In this document: positions 21,008 to 28,509 of the stretch, one piece after another | How positions within the stretch are numbered: position 1 is the stretch's first letter | Layout: each line of letters begins with the position of its first letter | The notes under the pieces: generated by a model | Told to the model about the DNA's origin: nothing | The model's input: the letters and a program-made list of their open reading frames with translations, nothing else | The model's database searches: none | DNA from: Acidithiobacillales bacterium SM1_46 | Lineage (GTDB): Bacteria > Pseudomonadota > Gammaproteobacteria > Acidiferrobacterales > Sulfurifustaceae | DNA: 42,744 bases | NCBI GenBank assembly: GCA_001304215.1 | Contig: LJVB01000024.1 | Location: 1-42,744, forward strand | Direction of reading: 5' to 3' | Program-made: the position numbers and the translations under genes

Positions 21008-22342
21008 GTGGGGCAGGACGACGATCAAGAACTGCACGGAGGGCAAGTGCTGGGCCGTGTGCTCGCGCAGCTAGAAGACCTGAAGAGCTCGCCGACGGGC
21101 ACGGTCATCTTCGAGCAGCTCGACGAGCTGCTCGGTGATCACCGCGATATCGTCGCTCGCATCGACCAGACTTATGCCCTGCTTCTGCACCTATTGCTCG
21201 AGTCGTACGCCACGGATCCGCGCGCCGAGCACGTCATGAAAATCCATGCCGGGATGATCCGCTCACGGGAGACCCCGCCCGGCGCGGAACAGCCGACCGC
21301 GCAGCCCGCGACCGAGCCCGAGGCGCCAGCGATGACACCGGCAGATGCGCATCCTGTGTGGGGTCGTCCCGCTCCGCCGACTAGCGCCGCCACCCCCACA
21401 GCTCCCGCCACTGAGCCGGAAGAGCCGCCCACGGAGGGCACCGCAGCGGCGCTCGCAGCGAGTGCCGGAGAGCGGCGCGTGCATTCTGCCTACCGCCTGC
21501 ACCTCGATCGCAAGCGGGACGAAATCGAGAAGCTGCAGGAAACGCTGGCGAAGAGCGTTACCGAGGCGGTGCAGCAAAATCGTGAATTCGGGGCGTTGCT
21601 GCAGATCGAGCTACGTGCGCTCCAGCAGGCCGAGGGCGCAGCAGAGGTCGAGCAGCTGCGCCAGATCCTGATCGGGGGTATTGGCGAGCTCATCCAGGGA
21701 CAGCGCCAACTCGGGCAGAAGCTGCATCGCACCGGTGATTATCTGAAGCTGATCAAGTCGGATAGCCAGCGGTTGCGCGACGAGCTCAACAAAGTCCGGC
21801 TGTTATCCCTGACCGATGAGTTTACCGGACTGCCCAATCGCCGCGCCTTCATGCGTCGACTTCAGGATGAGATCTCGCGCGCTCAGCGCTATGGCATTCC
21901 GCTCGCCATGGCACTCCTCGATCTCGACGAATTCAAGGCGATCAACGATGCCTTTGGTCACGCGGGAGGCGATGAGGTTCTGCGGTGCTACGCCACTCAG
22001 GTTCTGACGGTGCTACGCCACCATGATCTGGTGGCCCGATACGGCGGGGAGGAATTCGCGGTGTTACTGCCCAATACCGCGCAAGAGGGTGCCGTGGCCG
22101 CCATGGCCAAGGTGCGCGAGCGTGCCCAGGCGACCAATTGCGTGGCCGATGGGCGGAAGGTTCCGATGCCGACTTTTTCGGCGGGCGTGACACTGTATGT
22201 GCCAGGTGAGGCGCCCAACGTATTGATCGAACGTGCCGACCGGGCCCTGTACCGGGCAAAGCGCAGCGGGCGTGACCGGGTCGAAATCGAGCTGGGCGCC
22301 CCGCCCGGCGACTCCGAGGACGATCAGACCTCCGGATTCTAG
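21008..22342 (+). CDS. Soluble diguanylate cyclase with a novel N-terminal region (GGDEF-A)
   Basis: Predicted cytoplasmic c-di-GMP synthase, 444 aa from GTG 21008, which has AGGGAG nine bases upstream; the track start at 20972 lacks one. Residues 1-85 are a helical region with LEDLKSSPTG, shared with the next gene. Residues 90-150 are a Pro/Ala/Thr/Glu linker and about 155-265 is a long coiled-coil (KRDEIEKLQETLAKSVTEAV). The GGDEF domain runs from about 270 to 430: LTDEFTGLPNRRAF, LLDLDEFKAINDAFGH and an intact GGEEF (346-350), with an I-site RHHD (337-340) five residues before it. No transmembrane helix or known sensor domain is visible. Intact catalytic and inhibitory sites suggest an active, product-inhibited enzyme. 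Confidence 0.92.
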   Translation: MGQDDDQELHGGQVLGRVLAQLEDLKSSPTGTVIFEQLDELLGDHRDIVARIDQTYALLLHLLLESYATDPRAEHVMKIHAGMIRSRETPPGAEQPTAQPATEPEAPAMTPADAHPVWGRPAPPTSAATPTAPATEPEEPPTEGTAAALAASAGERRVHSAYRLHLDRKRDEIEKLQETLAKSVTEAVQQNREFGALLQIELRALQQAEGAAEVEQLRQILIGGIGELIQGQRQLGQKLHRTGDYLKLIKSDSQRLRDELNKVRLLSLTDEFTGLPNRRAFMRRLQDEISRAQRYGIPLAMALLDLDEFKAINDAFGHAGGDEVLRCYATQVLTVLRHHDLVARYGGEEFAVLLPNTAQEGAVAAMAKVRERAQATNCVADGRKVPMPTFSAGVTLYVPGEAPNVLIERADRALYRAKRSGRDRVEIELGAPPGDSEDDQTSGF

Positions 22343-22445
22343 GCCCTATCGTCGTCCGCCAAGTTGTGCGCCGCCCGGGGGGCGACTACGCTTCCTGAGA
22401 GGTACTGCAATTCCCGCCGGGCCACCCGGCGACAGGAGCCCGTCT

Positions 22446-23918
22446 TTGTCTGCCGTTCCCGCGTCACCACTCGATGGACCGCTGGTCCAGGGTATTCGCC
22501 GTCATCTAGAAGGGCTGAAGAGCAGCCCGGATGGCGCCGCACTCTACATGATGATCGAGCGCGGTTTGCGCCGCTATGGCGGCGCAGGACAGATGGAGGA
22601 CGCGTTTATCGATTTCTTGCACGGCATGCTGGCACGCTACGCCAAGGACCCGAACACCGACCCCGCGACGCGCGTTAAAGCAAGATTGATACAGCAGCGC
22701 CTGACCCTGGCACTCCCCCAGGCACAGCGACCAGCTGTCGAGTCGACGAACACCGAGCAACGCCACGCGACACCTTCGCCAAATGGATTCGACCAAGGGC
22801 CGCAGGCCAGCGATAGTCGACCCGCGGTCTTGCCGACCGCGCCGATAGTGGCAGTCGGCACCACCTCCCTGCCGGCGGACCCGCCCTTCAATCGACCTTC
22901 CCCGCTACCCGAGCGCCGTCCACGTGCCCCGATGTCAGAGGGCACGACGGGGAGCGCGAACGCCGGGTCGTTGGCTGCCGTGCCGGCGATGCAGGAGCGG
23001 CCACAAGAACACGGGAATGCACCAATTTCCGAGACACTGCGCCCAACCACGTCGCAGTTCGAAGAGGTCATTGTTCGTCCTGCGTCGGCGCCTGCACCAG
23101 AAAACGCGCCGGCGGATCAATCGCACGGGAACCTTAATGCGCTCGCGGAAACACTGGCAGAAAAGGTGACGGAGAGCATTACGTCCAACAAGGATTTCGA
23201 CGAGATCGTCAAGACCGAGCAGTCCGCGCTGGAACGCGCCGATAAGGCAATTGGTGATTTCAATGACTTGAAGCAGCTCCTCGTTCGCGGGCTCGATGAT
23301 CTTGTCCGGGAGCGCGACGACCTCAAAGAGCGCCTCAGCACGGCGGCAGAGTTTCTCAAGGCGGTCGAATCTGATCGCCGCAAGCTCAAGGGAGAACTGG
23401 GGCGGCTTCGAAAGCAGGCCTTGGCGGATGAACTTACCGGGCTGCCCAAGCGCGAAGTATTCGTGAAGTCCCTGGAGGCCGAGATTTCGCGCGTGCGGCG
23501 TTATGGATTCGCGCTCGCGCTCGCGGTGCTCGACGTGGACGGACTCGAGCGCATCAATACGCAATACGGTCGCGAGGCGGGGGATGCCGTCCTGCGTTCC
23601 TACGCAAATGAAATCCTGGCAAATTTTCGTACCTACGATCTCGTTGCGCGCTATGGCGAGGACGAGTTCGCCGTGCTGTTTCCCAACACACAAAAGGAAG
23701 GCGCGTTGCGCGCGCTCGAAAAGGCCCAGAAGCGCGCCTCGGAAACCTACCTAAGCCATGACGGTCGCAGTTTTCCCGTTCCCACCTTTTCCAGCGTGCT
23801 GACGCTGTACACGCCGGGGGAAAAGCCCGAGCAGCTGCTGCGACGTGCCGAGGGTGCGCTCGATCACGCCAAATTGAAGGGTCATGCCCGCATGGTGGTG
23901 GCACTGCCCGGCGCCTGA
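22446..23918 (+). CDS. Degenerate GGDEF protein, probable c-di-GMP receptor or regulator (GGDEF-B)
   Basis: Paralogue of the preceding gene, 490 aa from TTG 22446; AGGAG seven bases upstream fixes this start, while the first 71 codons of the track ORF overlap GGDEF-A out of frame. Residues 1-95 match the GGDEF-A head (LEGLKSSPDG). A long disordered Pro/Ala-rich linker (about 95-220) and a coiled-coil (about 225-330) follow, then the GGDEF domain. The signature is GEDEF (404-408) instead of GGDEF; DVDGLERINTQYG replaces the usual D-D-FK-IND sequence and ALDHAK replaces ALYRAK. The I-site RTYD (395-398) is intact at the canonical spacing. Known receptors with dead GGDEF but live I-sites (PelD, PopA) make c-di-GMP binding without synthesis the likely role; this is inference. 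Confidence 0.88.
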   Translation: MSAVPASPLDGPLVQGIRRHLEGLKSSPDGAALYMMIERGLRRYGGAGQMEDAFIDFLHGMLARYAKDPNTDPATRVKARLIQQRLTLALPQAQRPAVESTNTEQRHATPSPNGFDQGPQASDSRPAVLPTAPIVAVGTTSLPADPPFNRPSPLPERRPRAPMSEGTTGSANAGSLAAVPAMQERPQEHGNAPISETLRPTTSQFEEVIVRPASAPAPENAPADQSHGNLNALAETLAEKVTESITSNKDFDEIVKTEQSALERADKAIGDFNDLKQLLVRGLDDLVRERDDLKERLSTAAEFLKAVESDRRKLKGELGRLRKQALADELTGLPKREVFVKSLEAEISRVRRYGFALALAVLDVDGLERINTQYGREAGDAVLRSYANEILANFRTYDLVARYGEDEFAVLFPNTQKEGALRALEKAQKRASETYLSHDGRSFPVPTFSSVLTLYTPGEKPEQLLRRAEGALDHAKLKGHARMVVALPGA

Positions 23919-23985
23919 CGCTACCCCCTCGCGCATCGATTCGGTACCATGCGCGCGGAATCCATCAAACTCAGGAGTCATCGCC

Positions 23986-24540
23986 ATGCGATTGCGTTTC
24001 GCGCTCGCCTGTTTTCTCGTCGCGCTCAGCCTGCCGGCATCGGCGCACACCGTCGATATCAACGTCGGCAGTGACACGGTCGAGGCTTACTACAGCAATA
24101 TCCTCGGAACTTCCGCGGAATGGAGTGTCGGCGGGCTCTACAATCGTGATCTGCACGACGATCTCATTGCTGGTAGCCTGCTTGCCGTAGGAGAACTCGG
24201 CAGCGACAAGCTGCGATCGGAAATCGGGGTTGGCGGCAAGCTGTACTACGCCACGCTCGGCAATGATGATCTGGTCGGTGTTGGTTTGGGTGGCCAGTGG
24301 CGGGTCTATCCGGGCAAGGGGCCGCTGGGTTTCAGCGTATACGGCTTTTACGTTCCGGAAGTGCTGACGGCCAAAGATGGCAAGAATCTGTGGGAAGCCG
24401 GTGCCCGGGTCGAGTTTGAGATCATTGAGCGCACCGCCAATGTCTACCTCGGCTACCGTAAGGTTCGCGTCGAGATGGATTCCGGCCAACACGATGATCT
24501 TTCGAGCAGCGTCATGGTGGGCATGCGCTTCACGTTCTGA
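23986..24540 (+). CDS. YfaZ-like outer membrane beta-barrel protein
   Basis: 184-aa exported protein with a clear signal peptide (MRLRFALACFLVALSLPASA, cleavage before HTVDI). The mature part shows alternating beta-strands ending in an aromatic residue (SVMVGMRFTF), typical of a small outer membrane barrel. Sequence features (AEWSVGGLYNRD, LRSEIGVGGKLYY, ANVYLGYRKV) resemble the YfaZ family, whose function is not established. AGGAG eight bases before ATG 23986 supports this start over the longer track ORF. It appears to be a separate small unit between GGDEF-B and the aldolase gene. Confidence 0.82.
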   Translation: MRLRFALACFLVALSLPASAHTVDINVGSDTVEAYYSNILGTSAEWSVGGLYNRDLHDDLIAGSLLAVGELGSDKLRSEIGVGGKLYYATLGNDDLVGVGLGGQWRVYPGKGPLGFSVYGFYVPEVLTAKDGKNLWEAGARVEFEIIERTANVYLGYRKVRVEMDSGQHDDLSSSVMVGMRFTF

Positions 24541-24566
24541 GCACGGCCTATCTGCATCATGCGATA

Positions 24567-24597
24567 CGGGCGGTGATTCCCATCCTCAAGCCGCCCG
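24567..24597 (+). terminator. Possible hairpin after the yfaZ-like gene
   Basis: Perfect 7-bp inverted repeat CGGGCGG / CCGCCCG with a 17-nt loop, 26 bp past the stop codon. No T-run follows, so termination is uncertain. Confidence 0.3.
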
Positions 24598-24624
24598 CCC
24601 GGGTCTCGGCAGGAAGAGCGCAGC

Positions 24625-26595
24625 ATGAAGAGTCTCTGGGAAGATGGCGAAGCGGCCCGCTTTTCCGGCCCACTTGGGCTGCGTGTGTACACATCCCGGC
24701 TGCTCGGACGCGAGCGCGCCTTGGTATTGCACGGCGGCGGCAACACCTCCATCAAACTGCGCGAGCGCAATGTTCTGGGCGAAGAGGAACAACTGCTTTA
24801 CGTAAAGGGAAGCGGCTCGGATCTCGTCGACATTGAGGCAGATGGATTCGCCCCGGTGCGCTTGGCGCGGCTGCTCGAGCTTGCACGTCTGCCGCGGCTA
24901 GGTGACACGGAGATGGTCAATGAGCTGCGCACGAGTCTCACCCGCGCCTCGGCACCCACGCCCTCGGTCGAGGCCATTTTGCACGCGGTATTGCCGCACG
25001 ACTACGTTGACCACACCCACGCCGACGCGTTGCTGAGCATTACCAATACCGGGGATGGCGAGGCGCGCGTCCGGGAAATCTACGGAAACGATGTGGTCGT
25101 TATCCCCTACGTGATGCCGGGCTTCGAGCTCGCGCGGTTCGTGGCCGGGCACTTTTCCATGAGCGCTCACGCCGCCGCCCTCGGCATGGTGCTGATGAAT
25201 CACGGCCTGTTCACCTTTGGCAAGAGCGCACGCGAGTCATACGAGCGGATGATCGCGTTGGTGACGCGCGCCGAGGATTACCTCAAGCACCACGGCGCGT
25301 GGGCACCTGTGAGCAGGACCGCACCGCCACTGACCATGGCGCCGGTGGAAATCGCAACCCTGCGGCGCGACATCAGCACCCAGGCCGGAAACCCGATGAT
25401 CGTCGGCGTACATGATGATCCACGCAGCAGCGCCTTTGCGCGACGGCCGGACATCGCGAAAATCTCCCAGCAAGGGCCGATCACTCCCGATCATGTCATC
25501 CGTACCAAGCGCGTGCCCATGCTCGGACGCGACTTGCTCAGTTACGCGAATGCCTATCGGCGCTACTTCGAAGCCCACGCGACCGGCGCGCGCGGTGCGA
25601 TAACCATGCTTGATGTAGCCCCGCGCGTGATGCTGGATCCGGATCTAGGCATGCTGACCGTGGGACGCACGGCTCGCGATGCCGAGATCGTTCGGGATCT
25701 CTATGCTCAGACGATGGACGTGATCGAGCGCGCCCAGCGCCTTGGCGGCTACCGCGCGTTGCCGGCGCAGGACATTTTCAATGTCGAGTACTGGGAACTC
25801 GAGCAGGCCAAGTTGAAGCGCAGTGCGAAACCTCCGGTGTTCGCGGGTGAGGTGGCATTGGTGACCGGTGCGGCGTCCGGCATCGGACGCGCCTGTGTCG
25901 ACTCGCTCCTCGCGCGCGGCGCGGCTGTGGCGGCGCTCGATGTCGATCCGGGGGTCACCACGCTTTCGGCGCGACCCGAAATGCGCGGCATCGTCTGTGA
26001 CGTGACCAATCTTGAGCAATTGCGCGCCGCACTGGTCGAGACCGTGCGCGCATTCGGTGGCCTCGATATGCTCATTCTGAATGCCGGAATCTTCCCGGCT
26101 GGCAAGCGTATCGCCGAGCTGGATGATGGCGAGTGGCAGCGGGTGATGGCCGTCAATCTTGATGCCAATCTCGCATTGATGCGCGAGGCGTATGCGCTGC
26201 TCAAGCTCGCGCCGCGGGGCGGGCGGGTAGTGGTCGTCGGTTCAAAGAACGTTCCTGCGCCCGGCCCCGGTGCCGCGGCCTACTCGGCGTCCAAGGCGGC
26301 ACTCAATCAACTCGCACGGGTCGCGGCGCTCGAATGGGGCGGTGATGGTATCCGAGTCAATTCAATCCATCCGAACGCCGTATTCGATACCGGCATCTGG
26401 ACCGACGAGGTACTGGCCGGGCGCGCCGCACATTATGGATTGAGCATCGACGACTACAAGCGTCGCAACGTTCTCGGCGTCGAGGTCAGGAGCCGAGACG
26501 TGGCCGAAATTGCCGCTGAGCTGTGTGGACCGCTGTTCGCCAAGACCACCGGTGCCCAGATCCCGGTCGATGGTGGCAACGAGCGCGTGATCTGA
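24625..26595 (+). CDS. Bifunctional class II aldolase / short-chain dehydrogenase
   Basis: 656-aa fusion. The N-terminal class II aldolase/adducin domain (about 20-250) has LHGGGNTSIK, zinc ligands in YVDHTHADAL and LMNHGLFTFG. The C-terminal SDR domain (about 405-656) has the nucleotide motif VTGAASGIGRACV, LNAGIFPAG, and the catalytic set VVVGSKN and YSASKAALNQ, ending with IPVDGGNERVI. This architecture is that of the RhaD/YuxG-type enzymes, some of which cleave rhamnulose-1-phosphate and oxidise lactaldehyde; the substrate here is unknown. AGGAAG lies about 8-10 bases before the ATG. No other sugar catabolic genes are nearby, so the pathway cannot be assigned from context. Confidence 0.9.
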   Translation: MKSLWEDGEAARFSGPLGLRVYTSRLLGRERALVLHGGGNTSIKLRERNVLGEEEQLLYVKGSGSDLVDIEADGFAPVRLARLLELARLPRLGDTEMVNELRTSLTRASAPTPSVEAILHAVLPHDYVDHTHADALLSITNTGDGEARVREIYGNDVVVIPYVMPGFELARFVAGHFSMSAHAAALGMVLMNHGLFTFGKSARESYERMIALVTRAEDYLKHHGAWAPVSRTAPPLTMAPVEIATLRRDISTQAGNPMIVGVHDDPRSSAFARRPDIAKISQQGPITPDHVIRTKRVPMLGRDLLSYANAYRRYFEAHATGARGAITMLDVAPRVMLDPDLGMLTVGRTARDAEIVRDLYAQTMDVIERAQRLGGYRALPAQDIFNVEYWELEQAKLKRSAKPPVFAGEVALVTGAASGIGRACVDSLLARGAAVAALDVDPGVTTLSARPEMRGIVCDVTNLEQLRAALVETVRAFGGLDMLILNAGIFPAGKRIAELDDGEWQRVMAVNLDANLALMREAYALLKLAPRGGRVVVVGSKNVPAPGPGAAAYSASKAALNQLARVAALEWGGDGIRVNSIHPNAVFDTGIWTDEVLAGRAAHYGLSIDDYKRRNVLGVEVRSRDVAEIAAELCGPLFAKTTGAQIPVDGGNERVI

Positions 26596-26601
26596 CCCCG
26601 C

Positions 26602-26629
26602 AAAAAAATGGGGCGGCTTGCGCCGCCCC
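26602..26629 (-). terminator. Rho-independent terminator of fccAB
   Basis: Read on the minus strand: GGGGCGGC-GCAA-GCCGCCCC, an 8-bp perfect GC stem with a tetraloop, followed after one base by seven Ts. It lies about 30 bp past the fccB stop. It may also slow transcription arriving from the convergent aldolase gene, but has no T-run in that direction. Confidence 0.88.
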
Positions 26630-26658
26630 GCGCGACAGGGATTTCGACGATTCGCGGA

Positions 26659-27942
26659 TCAGCCCCAGGTGTCTGCCGTGATGCTGGCATACCAGCCGAA
26701 GGCGTACTTGGCTTCGTCGGCGCGGAACCCCGCCGATGCATCTTTCGGACTCACGCCACCTTCGATCTGCACGATCCCCTTTTCCGTGACGCGGTAGACG
26801 CCCGCCACCGAGATACCATAGTTCGGCGATACCAGGCTGTAGCAGGTGTTCACGTAGGAAGCATCCGCAATTTCCTCGCCGCGCAAACTCGACACGATGG
26901 CCGCGGCACAGATCTTTCCCTCGCTGTTGGCGGCGAAGCCCGATTTCGGTAGTGCGCCGGCGATCGATGCGTCACCGATAACGTGAATGCCCGGAAGCTT
27001 GGTGGACTCGAACGTCTTCGGGTTCACCGGGCACCAGCCCTTTTCATCGGCGAGCCCGGTCTTGAGCGCGATCTGGCCCGCCGTTTGCGGCGGAATCACG
27101 TTCACGACACTTGCCTTGTATTTCTCCAGTTCGGCATCGACCGTCATGGTCTTGGCGTTGACCGACTTCACCTTGCCCCCCTTGGAGCCGGGCACCCATT
27201 CGATCATGTCGCCATACAGTTCCTTCCACCCGGCCATGAACAATCCTTGCTTGGAGAACTTGTCCTTCGGATCGAGGATAATCACTTTCGAGCGCGGCTT
27301 ATTTGCCTTGAGATAGTGCGCCACCATGCTGGCACGCTCGTACGGTCCAGGCGGGCAGCGGAACGGATTGGGCGGGGCGACCATCACGAACAGCCCGCCG
27401 TCCTTCATCTGTTCAAGCTGCTTGCGCAGCAAGAGCGTCTGCGGTCCCGCCTTCCAGGCATGTGGCATCACCTGCGAGGCCTGTTCGCTATAACCCTCGA
27501 TCGCCCCCCACTTGAAGTCGATGCCCGGCGACAGGACGAGGCGATCGTACTTGAAGTGCTTGCCGCTCTTCAGCATGAGCGTCTTCTTGGCCGGATCGAT
27601 CGACGTCACCGTGTCATGAACAACATTGACCCCATGATTCTTCTGCAGGGAGTCATAACTGTGGGTAATCGACTCGATCTTGCGGATGCCACCAATCACG
27701 TAATTGCTGAACGGGCACGTAACGAATTGACTGCTAGGCTCGATCAGGGTGACGGTTATTCCGGGATTGCCACTGCGCAGGTACTTGGCGCAGGTCGCGC
27801 CACCGAATCCGCCACCAACGACCACGACGTGCGGACCGCCGGGACCGATCTGTGCGCGGGCGATGCCCGCGAATCCCAACGTGCCGGCAGCCGCGCCCGC
27901 TCCGGAGAGCTTCAGGAAATCTCTGCGTGAAAGCTTGCTCAT
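26659..27942 (-). CDS. fccB: Flavocytochrome c sulfide dehydrogenase, flavoprotein subunit
   Basis: Periplasmic FAD enzyme oxidising sulfide to sulfur or polysulfide and passing electrons to the FccA haem; 427 aa. It has a twin-arginine signal (SRRDFLKLSGAGAAAG), so it is probably exported folded with FAD bound. The dinucleotide fold is HVVVVGGGFGGATCAKYL. Cys76 in FVTCPFSN aligns with the cysteine that covalently holds FAD in Allochromatium. Cys196 (FRCPPG) and Cys367 (VNTCYS) match the redox-active disulfide by position. HVIGDASIAGALPKSGFAAN is the C-terminal FAD motif. The gene follows fccA by 11 bp and ends before a strong terminator. It could also be called soxF. Confidence 0.95.
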   Translation of the reverse strand: MSKLSRRDFLKLSGAGAAAGTLGFAGIARAQIGPGGPHVVVVGGGFGGATCAKYLRSGNPGITVTLIEPSSQFVTCPFSNYVIGGIRKIESITHSYDSLQKNHGVNVVHDTVTSIDPAKKTLMLKSGKHFKYDRLVLSPGIDFKWGAIEGYSEQASQVMPHAWKAGPQTLLLRKQLEQMKDGGLFVMVAPPNPFRCPPGPYERASMVAHYLKANKPRSKVIILDPKDKFSKQGLFMAGWKELYGDMIEWVPGSKGGKVKSVNAKTMTVDAELEKYKASVVNVIPPQTAGQIALKTGLADEKGWCPVNPKTFESTKLPGIHVIGDASIAGALPKSGFAANSEGKICAAAIVSSLRGEEIADASYVNTCYSLVSPNYGISVAGVYRVTEKGIVQIEGGVSPKDASAGFRADEAKYAFGWYASITADTWG

Positions 27943-27953
27943 GGCGCCCCCCC

Positions 27954-28310
27954 TTACCTTTTGTTGAGGCTGGCGATGTACATGGCCAGCGCGTTGATTT
28001 CAGCGGCGGTGTAGCCTTTCGCATGACGACCCATGACCGTCCCGGGACGCTGCCCGGTCTTGAACTGTTCCATGTACTCGGCGATGTTCGCCGCGGTCAG
28101 GTTCTGCAGGCTCGGGATGCTGCCGGGACTCACGCCATTCGGGCCATGGCAGGCGAAGCAATTGTTAGCCATGTTGGCTGCGGCTCCCGCGGATATCGGT
28201 TTTGCGGGTGGCGCCGCCGGTTTTGTCGGTTCCGATGGGGTCGTGGCGCAGCCCCCTGCCACAACGCCGGCCGCAAGCGGCAGCCAGATGAATTTCGGCA
28301 TTAGTCGCAT
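27954..28310 (-). CDS. fccA: Monohaem cytochrome c subunit of sulfide dehydrogenase, predicted lipoprotein
   Basis: 118-aa class I c-type cytochrome. The haem is attached through Cys51-Cys54-His55 (NCFACHGPNGV) and the likely axial Met is Met93 (TVMGRHAKGYT); DNA directly downstream encodes fccB. The N-terminus is a lipoprotein signal with Cys21 (VVAGGCATT), followed by a Pro/Ala/Lys linker, so the cytochrome is probably tethered to a membrane facing the periplasm. Allochromatium FccA is a soluble dihaem protein of about 21 kDa, so this is the shorter, monohaem type. The start ATG 28310 has GAGGAG upstream. The FNR-like promoter region lies just upstream. Confidence 0.92.
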   Translation of the reverse strand: MRLMPKFIWLPLAAGVVAGGCATTPSEPTKPAAPPAKPISAGAAANMANNCFACHGPNGVSPGSIPSLQNLTAANIAEYMEQFKTGQRPGTVMGRHAKGYTAAEINALAMYIASLNKR

Positions 28311-28394
28311 GGTTCATCTCTCCTCAATCGTTATGGTGGAATGACTGCAAGCGTCCGGCCAAGCTGCCGGCGTGCCCGCAGGGTCAACCCTCTA

Positions 28395-28436
28395 TTTCTA
28401 CGGTTCCCGCGTCGGAAAGGTATTGATCCAGGTCAA
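28395..28436 (-). promoter_or_regulatory. FNR/CRP-family box and promoter for fccAB
   Basis: On the minus strand TTGAC-CTGG-ATCAA (28436-28423) differs from the FNR consensus TTGAT-N4-ATCAA at one base. A -10-like TAGAAA (28400-28395) would give a start near 28388, placing the box centre at -41.5, exactly the class II activator position. The predicted leader to fccA is about 78 nt. The match is seen in the sequence; regulation by an FNR/Anr/Dnr-type protein is inferred. Confidence 0.55.
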
Positions 28437-28458
28437 TTGTGCAACTGCCGCGCGGGAC

Positions 28459-28484
28459 TGCCAAGCTTGGCATGCGCCGGCGCA
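28459..28484. promoter_or_regulatory. Two abutting perfect palindromes upstream of the fccAB promoter
   Basis: TGCCAAGCTTGGCA (28459-28472) is immediately followed by TGCGCCGGCGCA (28473-28484), both perfect with no loop. They lie between the end of the kinase gene and the FNR-like box, about 71-96 bp upstream of the predicted fccA start site. True palindromes fit operators for dimeric regulators better than an intrinsic terminator, and no T-run follows. Confidence 0.4.
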
Positions 28485-28509
28485 CGGCAAAATCCATGGA
28501 CGCAATGCG

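Noticed and set aside
22233-22445. N-terminal 71 codons of the 561-aa track ORF
   Set aside because: They are out of frame within and after GGDEF-A; TTG 22446 has AGGAG at 7-base spacing.
26983-27930. 315-aa plus-strand ORF
   Set aside because: Antisense shadow of fccB, which has Tat, FAD and Cys motifs in the other strand.
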